The translations under genes were made by a program, and so were the position numbers. A DNA stretch of 45,640 nucleotides from Candidatus Bathyarchaeota archaeon (GTDB taxonomy: Archaea; Thermoproteota; Bathyarchaeia; TCS64), in contig JADHWN010000015.1 of assembly GCA_016783455.1 (NCBI GenBank), forward strand, positions 1 to 45,640, in the 5' to 3' direction. This document shows positions 32,251 to 40,638 of this stretch, piece by piece; position 1 is the stretch's first letter, and each line of letters starts with the position of its first letter. The notes under the pieces were generated by a model. The model ran no database searches and had not been told where the DNA came from. It saw only the letters and a program-made list of their open reading frames with translations.

Positions 32251-33237
32251 TCAGTCGATCTCCCGGATGTCCTTCCCGATCTCGTAAACCACGTCGTCCT
32301 CCCAGATGGCCGGGGAGGTGACCATGTGGATGACCCCGTCGGTGGGGACCCTGATCTCCTCGAGGGTGCTCCCCCAGAGGTCCTTGATGACCCCCAGGAC
32401 GTCTCCCTCCTCCACCATGTCCCCCGACCTCACGTTGGAGATGAAGAAGCCCCCGTGCTCTGCGTAGAGGTGGTACGGGTGGTAGACCTTCGCCTTGGCA
32501 GGGATATCCGGCTCGCCCTCCAGCATCTCTAGGTGCTTCAGGACGTTGAATATGCCCTTGACCACCCCGTCGACGATGTCGCTCTGGCAGCGGCCCATGC
32601 CCCCGGCCTCGGTGCCCACGGTCATGGGGAACTCGAGGCGTCTACGAGTCGGGGCCCCGGGCTTGGGCAGGCTCTCCCGTATCCACTCGTATCCGAAGGC
32701 CCGGCAGAGGGCGAGGTTCTCGTCGGACCTCTTCTCGTTCTTGGTCCTCCTGTACATGGTGCCGGTGAGGAGGTCCTCTTCGAGGTCGCCGCCGTGGAGG
32801 TTGAGGCGGTAGTCTCCCTGGGTGAGGACCTCCCTGTAGAAGGTGGTGGCGACCTGGTAACTGATCTTTGGGACTCCGGAGCCTCCCCTGGGGATCTCCT
32901 CGACGTATGTCCCGGTCATGTCCCTGTAGTCGATGGGGTTGCCGTGCATCCACCGGGCCTCGAAGGCGAGGGTGTTCACGACGGGGACGATGATGGCCTT
33001 CCCGCTCAGCTCCTTGGGGTCGAGCTCCTCCATCACTGTGAGGGCAGCGGCTGGGCCGTTGTACTCGGAGCCGTGCTCCCCCCCGTTGATCACCACCGTG
33101 GGGCCGTCCCCGACCCCGTTGACGAGGGTCACCGGGATCCTGTGGGGGCCGGCGGGCTTCTCAGAGATGTTGAGGTACCCCTGCACCTTCCTGCCCTTGG
33201 GCGCCTCAAGGTCCTGAACCTTCAGAGTCTCTGACAT
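32251..33237 (-). CDS. AstE/AspA-family zinc deacylase (intact)
   Basis: A 328-residue succinylglutamate desuccinylase/aspartoacylase-family enzyme, which cleaves N-acyl groups from amino acids with a zinc site. Ligands are in place: H55-G-S-E58 in the G-G-E-H-G-S-E motif and H148 in N-L-H-G-G-D; E210 in T-E-A-G-G is the likely general base. A C-terminal beta-rich domain (about 255-320) has barrel-sandwich features (S-G-D-M-V-E-E-G-D-V-L-G). No signal peptide. The acyl group and amino acid are unknown. It is the first gene of a two-gene operon with a degenerate paralogue, divergent from an SDR gene. Confidence 0.87.
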   Translation of the reverse strand: MSETLKVQDLEAPKGRKVQGYLNISEKPAGPHRIPVTLVNGVGDGPTVVINGGEHGSEYNGPAAALTVMEELDPKELSGKAIIVPVVNTLAFEARWMHGNPIDYRDMTGTYVEEIPRGGSGVPKISYQVATTFYREVLTQGDYRLNLHGGDLEEDLLTGTMYRRTKNEKRSDENLALCRAFGYEWIRESLPKPGAPTRRRLEFPMTVGTEAGGMGRCQSDIVDGVVKGIFNVLKHLEMLEGEPDIPAKAKVYHPYHLYAEHGGFFISNVRSGDMVEEGDVLGVIKDLWGSTLEEIRVPTDGVIHMVTSPAIWEDDVVYEIGKDIREID

Positions 33238-33334
33238 GATAAATCCAGAGACAAATACCCCCCGTGAGGTTAAGATTCTTTCCAGAGGTAAGGGTTAAAG
33301 CCTCCTTGGGACCTGTTGCCTTCGGGTTTCTACG

Positions 33335-34231
33335 TTGAGGAGGCTCGAGGGGAAGGTCGCGCTGGTCACCGGCTCCGGACGAGGATTCGGCCGCCCCGTG
33401 GCCATCGCGTACGCTTTGGAGGGAGCCAAGGTCGTCTCGGTCGCCCGAACTGGCTCAGAGCTGGCCATCACGGAGGAGATGATAGCCTCGAAGGGGGGAG
33501 AGGTGCTGACGATCCAGGCGGATCTTTCGGATCCCGGTGAGATCCTTAGGCTGAGGGACCGCGTCATCGACGAATACGGCAGGATGGACGTGATCTTCAA
33601 CAACGCGGCGACGAGCCCGTGGAAGACCGTCGGCGAGACGACGGTGGAGGACTGGGACAGGACGCTGGCTGTGAACCTCAGGGCCCCTTTCTTCCTGACC
33701 AAGGCCTTCCTAGATGCGATGAAGGGCCAAGGAGCTGGGAGCGTCATCAACGTCACCTCGGGCGCCGCCGTGAGGGGCTTCGTGGCCGAGGTGGCCTACT
33801 GCCCCTCCAAGTACGGCCTTGAGGGGCTCACCCAGTGCCTTGCCCTGGAGCTGAAGCCTCATAACATCGCCGTGAACACCCTGGGCGTCTCCGCCCCGCC
33901 GGGGAGGGGCCTGAAGCCGACGGAGCTCACCCAGGAGGAGGCCGACCGGATGCCCGCCGAGGTGCGGGAGAGGTACGCGGACGACGAGTCCATGGTGGAT
34001 GCCTTCAGGGAGGCCTGGACGTTCATGGCGCTCCAGGACGGGGACGGGGTGACGGGGCAGAGAGTGAGCACGAGGCGGCTGGCTGATGAGCTGGAGAGGG
34101 ACGGCTGGAACGCCGTCCGCGAGAGGATGAGGGGAAGGCTCACGAGGGCCGTCTATGAGCCATACGAGTTCCCAAGGAGCGTCCGCTACCAGACCAGAGA
34201 AGGCGGATGGAGAGAGCTCGTCTTCGGGTAG
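33335..34231 (+). CDS. Short-chain dehydrogenase/reductase
   Basis: A 298-residue SDR. The cofactor motif T12-G-S-G-R-G-F-G19, the N-N-A strand (89-91), N114, S142, Y155 and K159 (Y-C-P-S-K) form the complete classical active site, so it should oxidise or reduce a hydroxyl/carbonyl with NAD(P). It is about 45 residues longer than a minimal SDR, with a tail rich in Arg and aromatic residues. The start is a TTG; no other start fits the frame before the first strand. It runs toward the DUF362 gene and ends 3 bp from it. Substrate unknown. Confidence 0.87.
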   Translation: MRRLEGKVALVTGSGRGFGRPVAIAYALEGAKVVSVARTGSELAITEEMIASKGGEVLTIQADLSDPGEILRLRDRVIDEYGRMDVIFNNAATSPWKTVGETTVEDWDRTLAVNLRAPFFLTKAFLDAMKGQGAGSVINVTSGAAVRGFVAEVAYCPSKYGLEGLTQCLALELKPHNIAVNTLGVSAPPGRGLKPTELTQEEADRMPAEVRERYADDESMVDAFREAWTFMALQDGDGVTGQRVSTRRLADELERDGWNAVRERMRGRLTRAVYEPYEFPRSVRYQTREGGWRELVFG

Positions 34232-34234
34232 GGC

Positions 34235-35269
34235 CTACCGCATAGATAGGCCGAGCTCCTCGCGGATGCCGTTCACGACGTCCTGGAACCCACCATCCTC
34301 AGTCATGTTGGACACCCTAAGGTCGATGTCAGCGATCCTGGGGGAGCCCAGCCCCAGCCTCTCGGCGACCTTGAACTGCTCGTGCTCCAGTACCTTGATC
34401 TCCGAGACCTTCCTGGCCCAGTTCATCTTCATCAGCGCCACGCAGACGGCGTCCGTTGCCACCCGGTTGCTCCCGGCGACGATGATCCCGGGCTCGACGA
34501 CGTTCCTCATGTTGGGGCCCCTCCCGGTGATCATCTTGGTGGCGTCTGCGACGATGAGGTCGGCAGAGTAGACCGTGTTGAGCTCCGCCACCTTGGCGTC
34601 GTGGGCCTCCTCGTTGTGGAGCCACTCCCGCCCCACGGCGTCGAGTATTCCCACCGCCAGCTTCATGGAGATCGTGAAGGTGGCGGTGCTGTGGGGCCTC
34701 ATGATCGGCGTGAGGATCACCCTCTCGGCCTCGTAGACCCGCCGTGGGATCTTGATACCGTCAGGCCAGGCCTCCCTGTTCGGGGCCTTCACGGTCACCC
34801 ACTCGCCCTCGTCGAAGTAGCACAGGCCTATCCCCAGCTCTTCCGCGACCGCCTTTATCCCCAGGTTCTCGACGGTGTGGCGCGTCGGGAGGCCTCTGGC
34901 ACGTCCGGAGATCTCACCGACCACGATCCGTTCCTTGGAGACCCCTGCCGACATGAGCCCCTCGGCTATCGTCCTGATGGTCTCGGGGTGGGTGTCCGTG
35001 GGGTAGAGGTCATCGGTGTTGCAGTTCGGCTTGATGAGTATCTCCCCCTCGGTGCCGTGGACTATGGGCCTGAAGCCTCCGGCTAGCCAGACGGCCTCGT
35101 TTATCCCCTCGACCCTGTTATTCGATCGGACGATGGCGACGACGCTCCGCCCGTCGAGGCTGACGAGATCGGGGCGCGGGGGCTTGTGGGGTACCTCGGG
35201 TCCAAGTGGCGGATTCTTCAGCAGCTCCTTGTAGACCGCCATGGAGCCTTCTCGGGTTACCTCGACCAT
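34235..35269 (-). CDS. DUF362 family protein
   Basis: A 344-residue protein of the DUF362 family. I-L-I-K-P-N-C-N near residue 100, the following T-H-P-E-T-I segment, and V-V-G-E-I-S-G are typical of the family's conserved blocks. The C-terminal ferredoxin-like domain that many DUF362 proteins carry is absent: only isolated cysteines are seen. Function is unknown; the family is often linked to redox or cofactor proteins. It is the second gene of a leftward pair with the M20-like gene (13 bp apart), which suggests they work together. Confidence 0.82.
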   Translation of the reverse strand: MVEVTREGSMAVYKELLKNPPLGPEVPHKPPRPDLVSLDGRSVVAIVRSNNRVEGINEAVWLAGGFRPIVHGTEGEILIKPNCNTDDLYPTDTHPETIRTIAEGLMSAGVSKERIVVGEISGRARGLPTRHTVENLGIKAVAEELGIGLCYFDEGEWVTVKAPNREAWPDGIKIPRRVYEAERVILTPIMRPHSTATFTISMKLAVGILDAVGREWLHNEEAHDAKVAELNTVYSADLIVADATKMITGRGPNMRNVVEPGIIVAGSNRVATDAVCVALMKMNWARKVSEIKVLEHEQFKVAERLGLGSPRIADIDLRVSNMTEDGGFQDVVNGIREELGLSMR

Positions 35270-35282
35270 GTTATCCCTCGTA

Positions 35283-36464
35283 CTAGTCTCTCTTCCCGTT
35301 TGTAAGTATGTAGCCTATGAGGAAGTTGAGCTTGACCCCTAGGAGGTTGGGCTCGATGTTGGCGTACTCATCAGCGGTGTCCCTTGAGCCTCCCCGGCCT
35401 CCTCCGGTGCTGATGGTTGAGACCCCTGCGGCGACCCCGGCGTTCATGTTGCACGACCCCCTGTCGCTGAGGGTGGGCTCGAAGCCCATGAGCTTGGTCA
35501 CCTCCTCGGCGACCCTCACCAGCCTCGACTCACGGGCCCCCGGGATCTGCCCCGCTGGGGTATCGGAGAAGGGCTCTATCCACCACTCCAGCCCCTCCTC
35601 ACCGGAGACCTCGGTGGCGATCCTCTCGATCTTCTCCCGCATCGCCTTGATGTTGGCGTTGTCCGTGGACCTGAGGTCGACGGAGTGCCAGCCGTCGTCA
35701 CTCCTGTGGTTGTAGACCTTCCCTGCGCCCAGCATCGAAATGTTGAGGTATGTGTCGGGGGGCAGCGGGACTGAGAAGACTCGGGTCACCGACTTCGCGA
35801 CCCCCTTCGTCACGTTGGGGCCGGGTCCCCGGAGGGTGTGGGCTCGGGGGCCCTTGTAGTGGAGCTTGAACCAGTGGATGCCCAGCGCCCCGTAGCTCAT
35901 CCTCCCCAAGCCTCCCATCATGTCCACGACGTAGTCCAGCTCAGGGTGGTCCCTGATGAAGCCCTTCGTCCCGGCGAGGCCTGTCTCCTCCTGGGTGACG
36001 CCGATGACATAGATGGTCCCGCTTAACTCAGCCTCCGGCAGGGCGAAAAGCCTGGCGAGGCCGAGGCCGGCTGCGCAGATGGAGCCAATGTTGGTCCCTG
36101 GGCCGATGAGCCTTCCGTCCTTCTCCTCGATGGGGCTGTCCCAGGACTTTACGAGGTCTGCGACGGTGGCCAGGTCGTCCATTGTCGCCAGGAATGCGAC
36201 GGTGGGCCCCTCCCCCTTCGCGTTGGGGGCGACGGCGTTCCCGTGGGCGTCTATGTAGGCGTCCTGGATGCCGTATTCCCTGAACCTCCTGGTCATGTAT
36301 TCCGCCCTCCGGGTCTCGTTCCCGGAGGGGGAGTAGATGCGGGCGATCCTCTTCCACTCCTCGATGATCTCAGTCCTGAAGCTCCCCCACTTCCCAAGGA
36401 TATCGTTGACACGGGGGCTCTCCCAGTATGCCCTCGCCAATCCCTCGTAATCATCCGTTGACAT
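35283..36464 (-). CDS. M20-fold peptidase homologue lacking most metal ligands
   Basis: A 393-residue protein with the two-domain M20 (ArgE/DapE/CPG2) fold. The catalytic E159-E160 pair (T-Q-E-E-T-G), D181 and the dimerisation-domain His (R-A-H209-T) are kept. But the first ligand motif G-H-x-D reads A-T94-M-D96, the bridging Asp position in G-P-G-T-N-I is N/I (125/126), and the late His of the type H-t-p-d-E is R361 in S-R-D-T-A-D-E. So three of the five usual ligands are gone in an otherwise well conserved protein. I start at the ATG at 36464 (M-S-T-D-D); the frame is open upstream to 36536. It shares a leftward message with the DUF362 gene. Confidence 0.8.
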   Translation of the reverse strand: MSTDDYEGLARAYWESPRVNDILGKWGSFRTEIIEEWKRIARIYSPSGNETRRAEYMTRRFREYGIQDAYIDAHGNAVAPNAKGEGPTVAFLATMDDLATVADLVKSWDSPIEEKDGRLIGPGTNIGSICAAGLGLARLFALPEAELSGTIYVIGVTQEETGLAGTKGFIRDHPELDYVVDMMGGLGRMSYGALGIHWFKLHYKGPRAHTLRGPGPNVTKGVAKSVTRVFSVPLPPDTYLNISMLGAGKVYNHRSDDGWHSVDLRSTDNANIKAMREKIERIATEVSGEEGLEWWIEPFSDTPAGQIPGARESRLVRVAEEVTKLMGFEPTLSDRGSCNMNAGVAAGVSTISTGGGRGGSRDTADEYANIEPNLLGVKLNFLIGYILTNGKRD

Positions 36465-36570
36465 GATAAGACGGACCCCTAGTGTCCGGAACTCGATATA
36501 ATAATTTTCGGGAGTCTGGCACCCAGCTCCCACCATGCCTATCTAGATCCTAGCTCATAGGAATACGACG

Positions 36571-37275
36571 ATGAAGATCCCAGTCAGGATCGTCTCCATA
36601 CGTCAGGAGACCCCCACAGTCAGGTCTTACACCCTCGACCTGGAGGGTCAGGCGTTCTCGTTCCACCCCGGGCAGTGGGTTGACTGCTACGTCGACGCTG
36701 AAGGGGAGAGGGGGGTTGCCGGGTACACCCTTACGTCCTCGCCGACCACCGTGGGGACGATAGAGCTCACAGTCAAGCGGAACCGGGAGAGGGAGGTCAC
36801 CCGCTTCATGCACGAGGAGGCGGAGACCGGGGACGTCATCTACGTCGACGGGGGGCAGGGGGAGTTCTACTACAAGAGGGAGATGGGGGACTCCCTGACG
36901 CTCATAGCCGGGGGTATAGGGATAACGCCCCTGATGAGTATGCTCAGGTACGTCGACGAGGGCACGTCTGACGTCGGGGCCAAGCTCTTCTACAGCGCCA
37001 GAGCTCCATCTGAGATGGTATTCCACAGGCAGCTGGAGGATATCTCCGGTAGGAATCCGAGGGTTGACTGCGTCTTCACCGTGACCCGCCCCGGGGGGGA
37101 GCCCTGGGAGGGGCACAGGGGGAGAATCGACGACGAGCTCCTGAGGGCTGAGGGGGTTGACATGGGTGGCATCTTCTTCATCTGCGGGCCGAAGCCCATG
37201 GGGCAGGACATGGAGGAGACGCTGAAGGGCCTCGGCGTGGCCGAGGAACGCATCAGGTACGAGCAGTGGTGGTAA
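36571..37275 (+). CDS. FAD/NAD(P) oxidoreductase, OXNAD1-like ferredoxin reductase fold
   Basis: A 234-residue flavoprotein with an N-terminal FAD barrel and a C-terminal NAD(P)-binding domain (I-A-G-G-I-G-I-T-P-L at about 111-120, then I-C-G-P-K-P-M near 210). The FAD motif that is usually R-x-Y-S/T reads A-G-Y-T-L-T-S-S-P, so the Arg is missing, as in OXNAD1-type proteins. No iron-sulfur domain is fused. It probably passes electrons between NAD(P)H and an unknown protein partner. The gene lies alone, 35 bp from the end of the regulator gene's transcript and divergent from the M20-like gene. An AGGA lies 9 nt before the ATG. Confidence 0.83.
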   Translation: MKIPVRIVSIRQETPTVRSYTLDLEGQAFSFHPGQWVDCYVDAEGERGVAGYTLTSSPTTVGTIELTVKRNREREVTRFMHEEAETGDVIYVDGGQGEFYYKREMGDSLTLIAGGIGITPLMSMLRYVDEGTSDVGAKLFYSARAPSEMVFHRQLEDISGRNPRVDCVFTVTRPGGEPWEGHRGRIDDELLRAEGVDMGGIFFICGPKPMGQDMEETLKGLGVAEERIRYEQWW

Positions 37276-37281
37276 ACGGGG

Positions 37282-38070
37282 TTACTCCGCGAAGCCCTCC
37301 TGGAACCTGGCTCGCTCCCAGTAGAACCGGTATACCTCAGCGCACCATCCGTGGACCCTTCCGTCCCTGGATGTGAATCCGAGATAGTCGAACCTGCCAT
37401 TGGCGGAGGGGAAGGCGACGACGGCCACCTCCTTCTCCGACATGGCGATGAAGATGTTGGCGGAGTCGGAGATCTTCACCTTCATGGTGCCCTTGATCCT
37501 GGCTTCCCTCATCACCTCCCCGGCCCCAGGCCAGTTCGGGGGGTACTCGAAGCCCCTGGTCTGGAGGAGGCGGAACTGGACGCCCCTATCCGTCGCCTCC
37601 TCGAGGCGTGGCAGGGACATCATGTTGTACCTATCAGTGAGCCTCCAGATGTACTCCTCGGCCTCATCGATGATCCTCTCGACGTTGTGGAAGACGAGCA
37701 TGACGTCGTCGACGAGGTCGCTGCCCCCGAGCTCACCTATCCGGCAGAGGAAGTTCGTGGGGAGGTCGCTCAGAACGTGGTCCTTGAAGTAGTCCCTGTG
37801 CTGGGAGGCGAAGCCGAGTCCCTGGATCTGGCTGAGGACTAGGTCTCCGTAGGGAGTCAGCCAGTAGGCACCTGAGTTGTCCCTGTTGACGACGTCACGC
37901 TCGAGGAACTGGGAGACGTGCCTGCTCACCTCCTGGGTCGAGACGTCCAAGGCCCGGGATAGCCCTGTGATATTCACCGAACCCTTCTGCAGCTCTCTCA
38001 GGATCATCATGCGGTCTTCGTTGGAGAGCTCGAAGAAGAGGTCGCAGAGGTCATCCAGATTCTCCCACAT
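37282..38070 (-). CDS. Winged-helix transcription regulator with FilR1-type domain
   Basis: A 262-residue protein of the archaeal COG4742 type. The first 75 residues are an ArsR-like winged helix (S-N-E-D-R-M-M-I-L-R-E-L, then V-S-T-Q-E-V-S-R-H-V-S-Q-F-L as recognition helix, Y-W-L-T-P-Y-G as wing). The rest (about 105-255) resembles the FilR1 ligand-binding domain found in methanogen filament regulators. A TATA element TTTTTTATAATC lies about 27-40 bp upstream of the ATG on its strand, so the message is nearly leaderless. It ends 6 bp from the convergent flavin reductase gene. Its ligand and target genes are unknown. Confidence 0.8.
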   Translation of the reverse strand: MWENLDDLCDLFFELSNEDRMMILRELQKGSVNITGLSRALDVSTQEVSRHVSQFLERDVVNRDNSGAYWLTPYGDLVLSQIQGLGFASQHRDYFKDHVLSDLPTNFLCRIGELGGSDLVDDVMLVFHNVERIIDEAEEYIWRLTDRYNMMSLPRLEEATDRGVQFRLLQTRGFEYPPNWPGAGEVMREARIKGTMKVKISDSANIFIAMSEKEVAVVAFPSANGRFDYLGFTSRDGRVHGWCAEVYRFYWERARFQEGFAE

Positions 38071-38096
38071 TTTCGCGTTAAACCCTTTCAGATCTC

Positions 38097-38109
38097 TGAT
38101 TATAAAAAA
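38097..38109 (-). promoter_or_regulatory. TATA box of the FilR1-type regulator gene
   Basis: On the coding strand an AT-rich TTTTTTATAA element is placed about 27-40 bp ahead of the ATG at 38070, fitting a leaderless or very short leader message. Confidence 0.45.
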
Positions 38110-38150
38110 TAAACTAGCTGTTTCAGGTAGTGGTGATGGCTGAGAAGACC

Positions 38151-38558
38151 TTACAGCTTATCAACGCCGACCACGTTGAGCCCTGCATCCGTCACGAGCC
38201 TCCCCTTGCTGTTGTCCAGCAGAACCAGCTCGTTTCCCCAGGGGTCCTTCACGACGACGCACCTGCCGATCCCGATGTCGAATGGCTGTACCACGACCTC
38301 ACCCCTCGCGGACTCGAAGCTGCGGGCCGCCTCGTCGGCGGACTCCACCGTTATGTCGATCTCCTCGCCCCTATCCTCTGTGTAGAGCACTATCTCTGAC
38401 TCATCGTTGGGCAGCCTCAGACCCGCCGAGTCCTCTGTGCGCCAGATCAGCTCCAGGCCTAGGTTGTCCCTGTAGAAGGAGAGCCCTGACTCCAGGTCGG
38501 AGACGGGGAGGCGCACGCAGTCTATCCTCTTGAACAGGGGAGGGGTGACTCTGCTCAT
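38151..38558 (-). CDS. Glyoxalase/bleomycin-resistance (VOC) family protein
   Basis: A 135-residue VOC-fold protein. R-L-P-V-S-D-L-E-S-G-L-S-F-Y-R-D-N-L-G-L-E at the first repeat and K-D-P-W-G-N-E-L-V-L-L near the end of the second are typical of the fold's paired beta-alpha-beta modules. Candidate metal residues include the Glu near the end of each module; the first His seen in glyoxalase I is not obvious. The function cannot be told from the fold alone. I start at the ATG at 38558; the frame upstream is open but reads as non-coding. It lies 32 bp after the S9 peptidase gene, perhaps on a separate message given the T-tract between them. Confidence 0.78.
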   Translation of the reverse strand: MSRVTPPLFKRIDCVRLPVSDLESGLSFYRDNLGLELIWRTEDSAGLRLPNDESEIVLYTEDRGEEIDITVESADEAARSFESARGEVVVQPFDIGIGRCVVVKDPWGNELVLLDNSKGRLVTDAGLNVVGVDKL

Positions 38559-38583
38559 AGAAAGAAGGGGGTGGGGTGTGGGG

Positions 38584-38590
38584 AAAAGGG
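38584..38590 (-). terminator. C-tract/T-tract terminator of the S9 peptidase gene
   Basis: CCCTTTT on the coding strand begins directly after the stop codon of the S9 peptidase gene. It is weaker than the others of this type in the window. Confidence 0.35.
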
Positions 38591-40573
38591 TTATTTGAGG
38601 TACCTGTCGAACCAGCGGACGATGTGCTGGAGGCGCTCCTCCCGGTGCTTGGGCTTCCCCATCCTGGAGAGGCCGTGGGGCTCGTTGGGGAACCTTACGA
38701 ACTCCGTGGTCCTCCCCAGCTTCTTGAGCCCCGCGAAGAGCTGCTCCCCCTGCTCCATGGGGCACCTGTAGTCGTGCTCGCTGTGGATGATGAGGAGGGG
38801 CGTCACCATCTCCTTGATGTAGGTTATCGGCGACTTCTCCATGATCCTCTCCAGGTCGTCCCAGGGGTCCTTCCCCCAGTTGAGCTCCATGGTGGGGAGG
38901 CTCATCCAGCCGATGTCGCTGGTCCCGTGGAAGCTGTACCAGTTGCTGATGCTCCTCATGGTCACCGCCGCCTTGTACCTGTCCGTGTGCCCCACGATCC
39001 AGTTGGTCATGAAGCCCCCGTAGCTCCCGCCCAGGACCCCCAGCCTCTCCGGGTCCACGAAGTCGTAGTTCTCGACGACGTAGTCGGTGGCCTCCATGAG
39101 GTCCAGGTAGTCTCGTTCACCCCAGTGGCCCGAGGCCTCGCCGCAGAACTTCTCCCCGTAGCCCGTGCTGAACCGGGGGTTGGTGTATACCACAGCGTAC
39201 CCGTAATCGGCGAGGACCTGGAACTCGTGCTCAGCGGCCCCAAGGGTGAATCCGTAAGCCCCCCTGGGACCTCCGTGGATCTCTATGCAGGTGGGGTACC
39301 TCTCACCCTCCTTCATGTCCCTGGGCCTCACGATCCAGCCCTGGACCTCGGTGCCGTCGCTGGCGGTGAACCAGAACTCCTCGGGCTCGACGAGCCTCAG
39401 CTTCCTCAGGAGGGCCTTGTTCATCTCCGTCCTCTTCGCCTGGCCCCCGTCGTCCAGGGTCCAGAGCTCGTAGGGCGTCATGGAGTCCGAGGCGTTGAAG
39501 GCGAAGACCTTCCCTGCCTCGTCCATGGTGAATGAGCCGACGTTCATCTTCCCCTCTGTCAGGGCCTCGACCTCCCCCTTGAGGCTCACCCTGTGGATGT
39601 GGCTGGTGCCGTGGTTGGGGAACTTGACGTAGATGTGCTTCGAGTTGGGAGACCACTGAATAGTGCCTTCCCTGGCCGAGACCGTCCGGTCGAAGTCGGC
39701 GGTGAGGCACTTGGGCTTCCCTCCCTTGGCGGACATCACCCAGAGCTGGGTCTGATTGTACCAGACCAGCTCCGGGTCCTCGACCTCGTACCCCGTGAAC
39801 GCCAGATGCTTCCCGCAGGGGGAGTAGCCCAGCGCGCCCACGGAGCCCTGCCTCTTCAGCAGGACCTTGGGCTCCCCGCCCTTGGCTGGGACCGTGTAGA
39901 TGTACCTGAGGTACGAGTAGTCCCCGCCCTCGTCGAAGTTACCCGTGAAGGCGACAGTCTTCCCGTCCGGTGAGAGGACCGGGGAGGTGACGTCGTACTC
40001 TCCATCGGTGATCTGCTTGACCTTGCCCCCCTTTGTGGGGACGGAGAAGAGGTGGGTGTACCTACCCTCGTAGAAGCCTATACCATCTCCCTTGTACTTT
40101 ATTCGTCGTAGGATCTTGACGTCGCTCTCCTTCCGCTTCTCCCCCTTGAAGATGGCAGATGTGAAGTAGATGGTCTTCCCGTCAGGGGACCAGACGGGGT
40201 TCTGGACGCCGTCCTCGAAGTCGGTGATCCTCTTTGCCTCGCCGCCGTCGACGGGGAGGAGGTAGATCTGGGCCTTCTTCTTCTCTTTGTCGTCCTTCTT
40301 GTCGTCCTCGCTGGGGCGGCTAGAGGTGAATAGGATGGTCTTCCCATCCGGGGACCACCGGGGGTTGGAGGCGTTCTCCTTGCCATGGGTGAACTGCACA
40401 GGTCGCTTCTTACTCAGGTCGAGGAGCCAAATGTGGGTGTCGTACTTGTCCTCTTCCATGTTCACCTGAGAATAGGTGAAGAGGACCTTGGACCCGTCCG
40501 GGGAGACCTGGGGATCCCCTACCGGCTGCCCCGGGACCAGGGGCATGATCTTGTAGTCTTCAAGCTTTTGCAT
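38591..40573 (-). CDS. S9 family peptidase (acylaminoacyl-peptidase type)
   Basis: A 660-residue serine peptidase: residues 1-400 form a beta-propeller of repeated S-P-D-G-K-x-I/V units, and 415-660 an alpha/beta hydrolase. The triad is S517 (G-G-S-Y-G-G), D601 (S-E-H-D-Y-R) and H633 (E-P-H-G-L-S-R). The order and length match acylaminoacyl-peptidase/oligopeptidase members of S9C, which remove N-acylated residues or short peptides. There is no signal peptide, so it acts in the cytoplasm. It fits the many amide-bond hydrolases of the window. Start ATG at 40573; no strong ribosome site, possibly leaderless. Confidence 0.92.
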   Translation of the reverse strand: MQKLEDYKIMPLVPGQPVGDPQVSPDGSKVLFTYSQVNMEEDKYDTHIWLLDLSKKRPVQFTHGKENASNPRWSPDGKTILFTSSRPSEDDKKDDKEKKKAQIYLLPVDGGEAKRITDFEDGVQNPVWSPDGKTIYFTSAIFKGEKRKESDVKILRRIKYKGDGIGFYEGRYTHLFSVPTKGGKVKQITDGEYDVTSPVLSPDGKTVAFTGNFDEGGDYSYLRYIYTVPAKGGEPKVLLKRQGSVGALGYSPCGKHLAFTGYEVEDPELVWYNQTQLWVMSAKGGKPKCLTADFDRTVSAREGTIQWSPNSKHIYVKFPNHGTSHIHRVSLKGEVEALTEGKMNVGSFTMDEAGKVFAFNASDSMTPYELWTLDDGGQAKRTEMNKALLRKLRLVEPEEFWFTASDGTEVQGWIVRPRDMKEGERYPTCIEIHGGPRGAYGFTLGAAEHEFQVLADYGYAVVYTNPRFSTGYGEKFCGEASGHWGERDYLDLMEATDYVVENYDFVDPERLGVLGGSYGGFMTNWIVGHTDRYKAAVTMRSISNWYSFHGTSDIGWMSLPTMELNWGKDPWDDLERIMEKSPITYIKEMVTPLLIIHSEHDYRCPMEQGEQLFAGLKKLGRTTEFVRFPNEPHGLSRMGKPKHREERLQHIVRWFDRYLK

Positions 40574-40623
40574 TATAATTCGAATGAGTGTACACCTACG
40601 TACTCAAAAGATTTGGGAGTAAG

Positions 40624-40632
40624 AAAAAAGGG
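40624..40632 (-). terminator. C-tract/T-tract terminator of the ABC operon
   Basis: CCCTTTTTT on the coding strand, 6 nt after the stop of the 84-residue protein gene, which is the last gene of the leftward operon. Confidence 0.45.
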
Positions 40633-40638
40633 AGAGTT

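Noticed and set aside
38576-39535. A 319-codon frame opposite the S9 peptidase catalytic domain
   Set aside because: Antisense to the Ser-Asp-His triad region; product is Val/Pro/Leu-rich without protein-like pattern.
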